From a virus, in IMG/VR virus record IMGVR_UViG_3300013131_000293, positions 1-21,277 of that record: a stretch of DNA of 21,277 nt; one strand, given 5' to 3'. This document shows, in pieces, positions 1 to 5,472 of the stretch. Positions within the stretch are counted from its first letter, which is position 1, and the number at the start of each line of letters is the position of its first letter. The translations under genes were made by a program, and so were the position numbers. Under the pieces are notes generated by a model, which worked only from the letters and a program-made list of their open reading frames with translations, made no database searches and had not been told where the DNA came from.

Positions 1-172
1 CCAAGAAATACGAAAATCCCAAGAAATTTCAGAAACCCCCAAAAAAAGTTCAAGATTCTTTAAATTTCAAAAAGGGTCCCTTATTCAGGAACCCCTGATA
101 AAAATAAAAAATTTTTCAAAAATTTCAATGTAGGTTTACACCGTATACATAGTATATTAGATAATAATAATT

Positions 173-207
173 TTGAGATAGAATAAATACAGTTTATAAT
201 ATAAATA
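173..207 (+). promoter_or_regulatory. Sigma70-like promoter overlapping a T4-late-type TATAAATA box
   Basis: TTGAGA (173-178) and TATAAT (195-200) are separated by 16 bases, a good sigma70-type arrangement. TATAAATA, the T4 late promoter consensus, occupies 200-207. A gp33-like late co-activator is encoded at 14585, so a gp55/gp33-type late system is plausible. The box would drive the KWCT/HEAT-like virion-type gene that follows. In such AT-rich DNA a single 8-mer can arise by chance. Confidence 0.45.
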
Positions 208-213
208 GGTTAA

Positions 214-327
214 ACGAATACATCAGACTTTAAGAAGCTCAACAAATCAATCCACAAAGTTATAAGAGAGTTACAAGAAAAGGGCGGAAATTCTTTAAAC
301 GATCATTTAACAGATTACCACAAATAA
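214..327 (+). pseudogene. 37-codon frame starting at ACG; lost or non-standard start
   Basis: An open frame of 37 codons runs from ACG at 214 to TAA at 325-327. It follows an AGG (207-209) at ribosome-binding distance and a candidate late promoter. The translation is lysine-rich and protein-like (begins TNTSDFKKLNKSIHKVI, ends LTDYHK). It contains no ATG, GTG or TTG codon. An ancestral ATG changed to ACG would explain it; ACG initiation is possible but rare. Function unknown; this may simply be a chance frame. Confidence 0.25.
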
Positions 328-335
328 GAGATAAC

Positions 336-773
336 ATGTTACGTTTCAGAAGATATATACAATTATGGGAAGGAAGAATAGAATTTTTGAAGAGAACTTC
401 TGGAGATATCAATTCATCACACGATACAACAGGCAAGTATAGATCATCATCCGACATAATAGATCATTTTGCAGAGAGATCAGATCCATCAGCTAACAAG
501 CAATACACTCAGTGGATAATCAACAAATACAAGACGAGAATTAACAGAGACGGAAGCACAATACCAGGACAATTTCGTCAAGAGGATCATTCCAGAATAA
601 GAACAGCACTTGAGGGATTTGATACATATAAAGAATTATTGCCACATAAAGATATTAACAGATACCAGAGTATTCACGATTTAGAAAGTGCATTAGAGCC
701 ACATTTAGGAACAAAGAAAAAAATTATCAACGAATCAACAAGAAAAGTTAGCGAAATTAGAGGGAGCAGATAA
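336..773 (+). CDS. N-terminal part of KWCT/HEAT-like phage protein (frameshifted)
   Basis: This 145-codon ORF appears to be the first part of a longer protein that continues in another frame at 808-2307. The first ~130 residues, up to HLGTKKK, read as ordinary coding sequence. After the A7 run at 717-723 the frame gives a poor tail and stops. In the +1 frame, the same DNA reads KKLSTNQQEKLAKLEGADK and runs without a stop into the downstream ORF. The N-terminus MLRFRRYIQLWEG resembles starts I know from phage virion-type proteins. No enzymatic motif is visible. Function is unknown; a structural or virion-associated role is a guess from the late-type promoter upstream. Either the gene is broken, or there is a homopolymer sequencing error or programmed +1 shift. 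Confidence 0.6.
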   Translation: MLRFRRYIQLWEGRIEFLKRTSGDINSSHDTTGKYRSSSDIIDHFAERSDPSANKQYTQWIINKYKTRINRDGSTIPGQFRQEDHSRIRTALEGFDTYKELLPHKDINRYQSIHDLESALEPHLGTKKKIINESTRKVSEIRGSR

Positions 774-807
774 GATACACGATGATTCTGATCTTTCTGT
801 AATACAT

Positions 808-2307
808 ATGAAAGATCATAATGCTGCAAGACTATATGCTGCAGGAACAAAATGGTGTACATCTAAACGACCAATGTTTGATTTGTATAATCAAGATGGG
901 CCATTATATTTTATACACGATAAGAAGAGCAACAAAAAATACCAATTACATTTACCATCAAAACAATTTATGGACGAATTAGATAGACATGAAGATTTGA
1001 AAGAATTTGCAGATAGATTTCCTCAACTTAAGAAAATTGATCATTGGAAGAATGATGCAAAGGCAAATTTATCATTTGGACAACATTTATTAGAGCCTCA
1101 CGAGAAAGACAAGATAGTAGATAAAATTATAAACTCAGGAACAGTAGACGAGAAAAAAATATTAGGATACTATTTACCAGAAACTTTAGATCGTTTAGTT
1201 AAAGATAAAAATCCAGAAGTAAGAAAAAATATTATTAGAAATGCACCAAATCATATATTAGATACATTATCAAAAGATCCATCAGATTCAGTAAGAGCTA
1301 GAGTAGCCCAAATATCATTAAGACATGCAGAGCAGTTATTAGACGATCCATCTATAAATGTAAGAAAACAAATTATAGATAATCATGATAAATATATACA
1401 ACATTATATGAATGGCGATAATAAAGAATTAAGATCATATGCTATAGAAAAACAATTAAGATCTGACGATTCAAAAATAAGTGATGAAATAGCCAAAGAA
1501 CATATTACTCCACATAATCTAGTAAATTTTTATCATAAATTATCACCATCTATGAAAACTAAAGCATTAGATTCTATTACATCAGAATCACCTTTATATG
1601 ATATCCCTGAGATTAAGGCAGAAGATATAGCAAAACGAGTAATAAAAACAAACCATCCTTCTATTGAACATTTTATTAATCATAGACCAACAGATTTAAG
1701 CCGAATAACATCAAACATTTCTATATTAAAGAAAATAGTAGATAAGAATACAGGGGATCCCTGGAATTTAAGTTTCGGCATAAAAGCTTTAATAAAAGCA
1801 GACAATAAAAACGCACAAGAACATATAAACAAACATTATGGTAATTTTAGTGATAAAGGTTCCATGAGAAATTCAGGTATACCATTAAGAACAAATAATC
1901 CAGATCATCATCTTGATTTAGTTCAAAATCAATTTTATCATAAAGACTTAATAAGAAACCCTCATGTATCAGAATCTATTAAAAAGGGTATGGTAAAACA
2001 AGCATTAAATAATGGTGATGATTGGATTTATCAAAAGGCACATGTATTACCATATATAACAAATTCAGAAGATATTGATAAAATGTGGAAAAACAGACAC
2101 AATACAAAAGGGTTTTTAATTAAAAACCAAAAATTCGTACATGCAATACACGATCATCCTTACGTTTCTGCAGCAACAAAAGATGCAGCAGCTAAAACAA
2201 TAGAAAAATATAGACCAGGCAACGAAAAATTTGCAGAAAGACCAAAAACCCCTCGTCGGCCATCATGGAGACAATTAAGTTTAAGACGCCTTAGAGATGA
2301 AGAATAA
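808..2307 (+). CDS. KWCT-motif, HEAT-like repeat phage protein (C-terminal part)
   Basis: This 499-codon ORF is open upstream of its first ATG, back to the A7 run at 717-723, so translation from 808 probably gives only part of the natural protein. The first 90 residues hold a block seen in many large-phage proteins: HNAARLYAAGTKWCTS, then GPLYFIHDKKS and a KYQLHL strand. The KWCT motif is the hallmark; I do not know its function. Residues ~110-330 contain degenerate HEAT-like helical repeats (for example DPSDSVRARVAQ and DPSINVRKQIID). The C-terminus is basic (PKTPRRPSWRQLSLRRLRDEE). Its stop is 33 bases from the stop of the convergent gene at 2340, with no clear terminator between. A virion or scaffold-like role is speculative. 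Confidence 0.65.
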   Translation: MKDHNAARLYAAGTKWCTSKRPMFDLYNQDGPLYFIHDKKSNKKYQLHLPSKQFMDELDRHEDLKEFADRFPQLKKIDHWKNDAKANLSFGQHLLEPHEKDKIVDKIINSGTVDEKKILGYYLPETLDRLVKDKNPEVRKNIIRNAPNHILDTLSKDPSDSVRARVAQISLRHAEQLLDDPSINVRKQIIDNHDKYIQHYMNGDNKELRSYAIEKQLRSDDSKISDEIAKEHITPHNLVNFYHKLSPSMKTKALDSITSESPLYDIPEIKAEDIAKRVIKTNHPSIEHFINHRPTDLSRITSNISILKKIVDKNTGDPWNLSFGIKALIKADNKNAQEHINKHYGNFSDKGSMRNSGIPLRTNNPDHHLDLVQNQFYHKDLIRNPHVSESIKKGMVKQALNNGDDWIYQKAHVLPYITNSEDIDKMWKNRHNTKGFLIKNQKFVHAIHDHPYVSAATKDAAAKTIEKYRPGNEKFAERPKTPRRPSWRQLSLRRLRDEE

Positions 2308-2339
2308 TTGACAGATTTTAGATAGAGTTTTTAAGTCAG

Positions 2340-2585
2340 CTATCTACCAGCAGCTTCACGGATAAGTTTCATGATATCAATTTTTTCTTTAGTATCAGAT
2401 ACATTTGATGTAAAATTTTTCAAGATATTATTTGCTTCTTCTTTAGAAGAATAATAACCAGTATATTCTCCTTTAGAATTCATAGTAGAATCTCTCCATA
2501 CACCATCCGGATGAAGATATTCCTTTGTTTGAGGATTAGAGACATACCATCCAAAATCAACATTTTTGCCAATGTGATATTTCAT
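2340..2585 (-). CDS. Small Trp/Tyr-domain protein ending in DIMKLIREAAGR
   Basis: Unrecognised 81-residue protein. I start at 2585 because GAGGG sits 7 bases upstream; a longer reading from 2612 would add nine residues. The body holds a short domain, WYVSNPQTKEYLHPDGVWRD, then YYSSKEEANNILKNF. The same pattern, W-Y-[VI]-S...K..Y.H..G.W.D...YSSKE.A...IL, occurs in the N-terminal half of the 120-residue protein at 2875-3237, so they are relatives. The last 12 residues, DIMKLIREAAGR, are identical to those of the upstream neighbour because of a 38-bp direct repeat. It is the last gene of the minus-strand run. Function unknown. Confidence 0.65.
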   Translation of the reverse strand: MKYHIGKNVDFGWYVSNPQTKEYLHPDGVWRDSTMNSKGEYTGYYSSKEEANNILKNFTSNVSDTKEKIDIMKLIREAAGR

Positions 2586-2633
2586 ATCATTACCCTCTAC
2601 CAGCAGCTTCACGGATAAGTTTCATGATATCAA
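2343..2633. repeat. Perfect 38-bp direct repeat (2343-2380 and 2596-2633)
   Basis: Two identical 38-bp copies lie 253 bp apart. Each encodes on the minus strand the C-terminal peptide DIMKLIREAAGR of consecutive genes. Both copies are in the same codon phase and sit at the very 3' ends of their ORFs. Confidence 0.9.
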
Positions 2634-2859
2634 CAGATTGTTTTTGAGAATACAATTTTAAGTTTTTTTTAGAAATATGAACTACACCATTATAATATCC
2701 TGGAGTTTCTAACAAAAATTTTTCATACATAGGAGATTGACCAAGAACTCTTAATTTCTTTTCAGAAAGGTTTTCATACCACAGAACAAAATCAGGATCC
2801 CATATAGGATTCATATGTACTATAGTAACCCAATCATCTAGTTTAAAGAGATTACTCAT
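2590..2859 (-). CDS. Small protein with WY-rich domain, ending in DIMKLIREAAGRG
   Basis: Unrecognised 89-residue protein with a good ribosome-binding site (GAGG five bases before ATG at 2859). The central pattern, DPDFVLWYENLSEKKLRVLG, matches the C-terminal half of the 2875-3237 product (HPEFIVWYNNNKQLVIKG). This protein and the one at 2340 together therefore correspond to the two halves of that two-domain protein. The C-terminus, DIMKLIREAAGRG, is shared with the next gene through the 38-bp repeat. Its stop codon lies just before the downstream start, giving tight coupling. No catalytic motif is visible; the pattern suggests a small beta-rich fold. Confidence 0.7.
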   Translation of the reverse strand: MSNLFKLDDWVTIVHMNPIWDPDFVLWYENLSEKKLRVLGQSPMYEKFLLETPGYYNGVVHISKKNLKLYSQKQSVDIMKLIREAAGRG

Positions 2860-2874
2860 GTTTACCTCATTTAC

Positions 2875-3237
2875 TTACTGATGTGTTATTTTATCTATAG
2901 ACATTAGATTCATAAACATTAATGGGTAATTATTTTTTCTTTCAAATATAATATAAGAATTACCAACAAACCCTTTTATCACCAATTGTTTATTATTATT
3001 ATACCAAACAATAAATTCTGGGTGAAACCCTTCTAAATTCTTTAGAATTACAACATCACCAATTCTAAATATAATATTATCAGAAGGATCCACATATTTA
3101 AATAGTATTTCTTCTGCAGTTTCTTTAGAAGAATATTTACATAAATAATCTTTCCAAATACCATTTTCGTGAAAATATTTTTTATTTTCACTAATAATAT
3201 ACCAAAAATCATCTTGATATTTTATATAAATGTTCAT
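2875..3237 (-). CDS. Two-domain small phage protein, unknown function
   Basis: This 120-residue protein has a ribosome-binding site AGGTG before ATG at 3237. Residues ~8-48 carry the W-Y-I-I-S...KKYFHENGIWKD...YSSKETAEEIL pattern shared with the protein at 2340. Residues ~55-110 carry FRIGDVVILKN...HPEFIVWYNNNKQLVIKG, shared with the protein at 2590. It therefore looks like a fused version of its two downstream neighbours, or the ancestor from which they were split. It lacks the DIMKLIREAAGR tail. No signal peptide, membrane segment or enzyme motif is seen. Confidence 0.7.
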   Translation of the reverse strand: MNIYIKYQDDFWYIISENKKYFHENGIWKDYLCKYSSKETAEEILFKYVDPSDNIIFRIGDVVILKNLEGFHPEFIVWYNNNKQLVIKGFVGNSYIIFERKNNYPLMFMNLMSIDKITHQ

Positions 3238-3245
3238 GGTAACAC

Positions 3246-3827
3246 CTATACTTTTATATCTTTAAGAGCATTCGTTACTGCTAATGAAACACTAGCAGAT
3301 AATGTTGTTTCTTTCAAATGTAATAATGCAGTTATTATAATATCTATATGAGTTATAAGCGGAGTATCAGATCCAACAGGACCAGTAGATCCAACAGGAC
3401 CAATAGATCCAACAGGACCAATAGATCCAACAGGACCAATAGATCCAACAGGACCAATAGATCCAACAGGACCAATAGATCCAACAGGACCAGTAGATTC
3501 AACAGGATCAACAGAACCAGCAGGTTTATTTTTATTAATAATTTCTTGTAAAGCAGCTATAGTTTTCGGAGAAAGCCCAACTTGAGATCTGTAATCCTGT
3601 ATTTTTTCTTCGTAAATAGTAATACTAAAACATCCATGAGATTTAAGCAAATTTAAAACAGCTTCTTTTATTGTAAGATACGTTTTACCACGCCATCCTA
3701 ATGAAGGATATTCTGCAACCCATAAACCGTCTATATAATATACTAATACTTTAGATTGTATCAATACATAAGATGGATGAGATGCATCAACATAAACTGT
3801 GCGGAATTTTTCGCTGTTCTTACTCAT
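3246..3827 (-). CDS. Collagen-like repeat protein
   Basis: This 193-residue protein has a strong ribosome-binding site (GAGGGG before ATG at 3827). The N-terminal ~75 residues include a short domain (VLVYYIDGLWVAEY, then YLTIKEAVLNLL) that resembles the W/Y domain of the neighbouring small proteins. Residues ~105-152 form a collagen-like Gly-X-Y stretch built from six-residue GPVGSI units, seven in near-perfect succession, encoded by an 18-bp tandem repeat. A C-terminal segment of ~40 residues (ITHIDIIITALLHLKE...) could trimerise it. Collagen-like segments are common in phage tail-fibre and surface proteins; that role is an inference, since the gene lies among accessory genes. Repeat number is probably variable. 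Confidence 0.7.
   Translation of the reverse strand: MSKNSEKFRTVYVDASHPSYVLIQSKVLVYYIDGLWVAEYPSLGWRGKTYLTIKEAVLNLLKSHGCFSITIYEEKIQDYRSQVGLSPKTIAALQEIINKNKPAGSVDPVESTGPVGSIGPVGSIGPVGSIGPVGSIGPVGSIGPVGSTGPVGSDTPLITHIDIIITALLHLKETTLSASVSLAVTNALKDIKV
3370..3513. repeat. 18-bp tandem repeat encoding GPVGSI units
   Basis: Seven near-identical 18-bp units (GATCCAACAGGACCAATA, with the last three bases sometimes GTA) fill 3370-3495. A degenerate eighth unit follows at 3496-3513. The array lies inside the minus-strand collagen-like gene and keeps its frame at every unit, so copy-number change would lengthen or shorten the protein without breaking it. Confidence 0.92.
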
Positions 3828-3845
3828 GGATATGTCCCCTCTTTT

Positions 3846-4208
3846 TTAGATGGTTGTCCAATATTCCATAATGATATCAGCGATATCATCAAAGGTATGA
3901 TTATTATCATTATATTGCCAAAGATATTTTTGAGTGTATGGTATTAACCCTTCACTAGTTTTTATTCCTGCCCATACTTGAACACTTTCTGGTAAATATC
4001 TTAGTTCCCCATCTATAGTATATATATCTTTATCTAGATCAAATTTATAATATTTCAGTTCTTTAATAGGAACTCCATGTTCTTTAGCTAATTCACAAAG
4101 AACACCGAGACAACAATATCCTTTATTTGTTTTCAGATAACCCCTAATTTGTTCATATTTTCCTGAACTCAGAGTATCTGCCCACAATTTTGCTATCTCA
4201 TATTTCAT
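3846..4208 (-). CDS. CCLGVLC-motif phage protein, paralogue 1
   Basis: This 120-residue protein belongs to a family frequent in phages. Hallmarks are an N-terminal helix (IAKLWADTLSSGKYEQ), GYCCLGVLCELA at residues ~30-42, a central LPESVQVWAG, and a C-terminal region with a Phe-Asp-x-Ile-Ala-x-Ile-Ile helix. Two paralogues lie at 4718-5119 and 5119-5472. The ATG overlaps the upstream stop as ATGA, indicating coupling. The Cys-Cys...Cys cluster could bind metal, but no function is established that I know of. Confidence 0.75.
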   Translation of the reverse strand: MKYEIAKLWADTLSSGKYEQIRGYLKTNKGYCCLGVLCELAKEHGVPIKELKYYKFDLDKDIYTIDGELRYLPESVQVWAGIKTSEGLIPYTQKYLWQYNDNNHTFDDIADIIMEYWTTI

Positions 4209-4363
4209 TGTTTAGCCCTCGTAAGTTTATCAAACAGAGAATAGATTAACACCAGATATTTTTCTGGTATTTCTTCTATTCCATATTCTGCGATAAATTT
4301 ATCAATGAATTCTTTACAAGAACGAGAGGTATCTAAAAAATCTAAAATTTTTTCTACGTTCAT
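4205..4363 (-). CDS. Small unknown protein (52 aa)
   Basis: A 52-codon ORF runs from ATG at 4363 to TGA at 4205-4207. The peptide begins MNVEKILDFLDTSRSCKEFI and is acidic and helical in appearance. It ends in a 4-base ATGA overlap with the next gene, and its start lies ten bases after the stop of the previous small gene, so it fits the minus-strand operon. Its layout (short N-terminal helix, then IAEYG and an EKYLVLIYSL helix) loosely resembles the neighbouring 64-residue product (FRDTYG, then EEDILVILYCLEK), suggesting a tandem pair. Function unknown. Confidence 0.6.
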   Translation of the reverse strand: MNVEKILDFLDTSRSCKEFIDKFIAEYGIEEIPEKYLVLIYSLFDKLTRAKQ

Positions 4364-4373
4364 AACACAATAC

Positions 4374-4568
4374 TCAATGCATAGTAATTTTAGAACGTTT
4401 TTCTAAACAATACAAGATAACTAATATATCTTCTTCTATAGATTCACCATATGTATCACGGAAAGTAGTAATAAAATTTTCTACAGAATAACATTCTTCT
4501 AACATACAGCGTATATTTTCTATAATAAGGCTTGTAGTTTTTACATAGGCTTGGTTTATTTTCCTCAT
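4374..4568 (-). CDS. Small unknown protein (64 aa)
   Basis: I choose the start at 4568 because GGGGG precedes that ATG at good distance. Upstream in-frame starts at 4640 or 4697 lack a ribosome-binding site and would run across a promoter and a hairpin. The peptide begins MRKINQAYVKTTSLIIENI and ends in EEDILVILYCLEKRSKITMH. It has two Cys residues near the middle and no recognisable domain. It resembles in layout the next small gene (4205-4363). Confidence 0.6.
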   Translation of the reverse strand: MRKINQAYVKTTSLIIENIRCMLEECYSVENFITTFRDTYGESIEEDILVILYCLEKRSKITMH

Positions 4569-4593
4569 TTTTCCCCCTTCATATTTTGAAAAG

Positions 4594-4627
4594 GTTTCAA
4601 GGAGAACGATTAAATTCTCCTTGAAAC
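4594..4627 (-). promoter_or_regulatory. Perfect 13-bp inverted repeat in the mRNA leader
   Basis: Arms 4594-4606 and 4615-4627 are perfectly complementary around an 8-base loop. In the minus-strand transcript this forms a strong hairpin between the promoter at 4669-4697 and the gene starting at 4568, with a short T-rich stretch after it. AAGGAG, a Shine-Dalgarno-like sequence, lies within the stem. It could be an attenuator, an operator for a dimeric repressor, or an RNA-stability element. Confidence 0.6.
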
Positions 4628-4668
4628 TAGTTTCGCTCATGAGAGTACGGAAAGTATACGCGCCCTCA

Positions 4669-4697
4669 ATTATATAATATACTAGGAAGGGGTACAA
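4669..4697 (-). promoter_or_regulatory. Sigma70-like promoter, minus strand
   Basis: Read on the minus strand, TTGTAC (4697-4692) and a perfect TATAAT (4674-4669) are separated by exactly 17 bases. It lies in a gap upstream of the 64-residue gene. It would allow the distal accessory genes (4568 down to 2340) to be transcribed independently of the NAD genes. Confidence 0.65.
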
Positions 4698-4717
4698 GTA
4701 AAGTATTTTTTATCTTT

Positions 4718-5119
4718 TCAAATATTTTTATAATTTTTTTCTATAATATTCGCTATTTGTTTAAACGATTTACCATTATCATTTAATTCTGTCAGACAAT
4801 ATTCTGTTTTGTTATTACTTTCAAACACACCATTAATATTTCGCATACCAGCCCATTCTTTCACTTTTTGTGGTAACAGAGCAAGTTCTTTATCATAATA
4901 ACAAAATATTCTATGATCAGAAATAATATTTTCATTATAAATGGATTTAGTATTAGTATCAAATTTAGTTTGAATATTAATAGATTTAGACTTAGTAGCT
5001 AGATCACAAAGAACACCAAGACAACAAAATTTATTATCCTTATTAAGATATCCTATTCCTTGTTTATATTTTCCTGAACGAAGTGCTTTTACCCAGCGGT
5101 CTGCTATTTTCTTTTTCAT
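4718..5119 (-). CDS. CCLGVLC-motif phage protein, paralogue 2
   Basis: This 133-residue protein (from ATG at 5119) belongs to the same family as its neighbours. It has IADRWVKALRSGKYKQG, FCCLGVLCDLA, then LPQKVKEWAG and a C-terminal SFKQIANIIEKNYK helix. I prefer the start at 5119: GGGAGA precedes it and it overlaps the upstream stop (TGATG). An in-frame ATG at 5134 would add five residues. It carries a ~15-residue insertion before the LPxxVxxWAG motif relative to paralogue 3. The near-identical N- and C-terminal blocks indicate a recent tandem duplication with 5119-5472. Confidence 0.75.
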   Translation of the reverse strand: MKKKIADRWVKALRSGKYKQGIGYLNKDNKFCCLGVLCDLATKSKSINIQTKFDTNTKSIYNENIISDHRIFCYYDKELALLPQKVKEWAGMRNINGVFESNNKTEYCLTELNDNGKSFKQIANIIEKNYKNI

Positions 5120-5472
5120 CACAATTTCTCCCAATTATTTTCAATAATATTCGCTATTTGTTTAAACGATCTACCAATATCATTTAAATTTGTTAAAGAA
5201 ATACTGCGTCCTTTTGAATCGATAAATTCTCCTCTTTGAGAGGACATACCAGCCCATTTTCGTACAGAATCAGGAAGAATTTCAGTATAAGTATCATAAG
5301 AAGTCACTAATTCTTCGTCAAATTCTTTATTTACAATACCTTTTTTAGTAGCTAATTCACAAAGAACACCGAGACAACAGAATTTTTCTTCAATATTCAA
5401 ATTTCCTCTTCCTTGTTTATATTTTTCTGAACGAAGAGCTTTGACCCATTTATTTGCGATTTCTTTTCTCAT
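5119..5472 (-). CDS. CCLGVLC-motif phage protein, paralogue 3
   Basis: This 117-residue family member has IANKWVKALRSEKYKQGRG at the N-terminus, FCCLGVLCELA, then LPDSVRKWAGM and SFKQIANIIENNW at the C-terminus. Its ATG overlaps the stop of the NAMPT gene (TAATG), with AGGA just upstream, so it is translated as part of the NAD operon. The family is widespread in phages but, to my knowledge, has no assigned function. Three copies in 1.6 kb is unusual. Confidence 0.75.
   Translation of the reverse strand: MRKEIANKWVKALRSEKYKQGRGNLNIEEKFCCLGVLCELATKKGIVNKEFDEELVTSYDTYTEILPDSVRKWAGMSSQRGEFIDSKGRSISLTNLNDIGRSFKQIANIIENNWEKL

Larger units (their letters stand above)
1..335. other. Non-coding or decayed leader region
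   Basis: No gene with a standard start codon is supported here. The first 170 bases are very A-rich with short oligo-A and oligo-T runs and an imperfect GGGTCCC/GGAACCC inverted repeat near 76-97, possibly a weak hairpin. A promoter-like stretch lies at 173-207, and an open frame without a usual start codon runs 214-327. Both are described separately. Confidence 0.5.

Noticed and set aside
3370-3513. CRISPR array suggested by regularly spaced repeats
   Set aside because: Units are directly abutting 18-bp copies with no unique spacers, and they encode an in-frame collagen-like repeat.
3348-3551. Plus-strand frame through the collagen repeat encoding an Arg/Ser/Asn repeat protein
   Set aside because: It is the mirror of the 18-bp repeat in the minus-strand gene; any phase of an 18-bp repeat without stops gives such a frame. 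No ribosome-binding site and wrong operon orientation.
4569-4697. Upstream extension of the 64-residue gene to starts at 4640 or 4697
   Set aside because: Those starts lack ribosome-binding sites and the DNA is better explained as promoter plus leader hairpin; ATG 4568 has GGGGG upstream.
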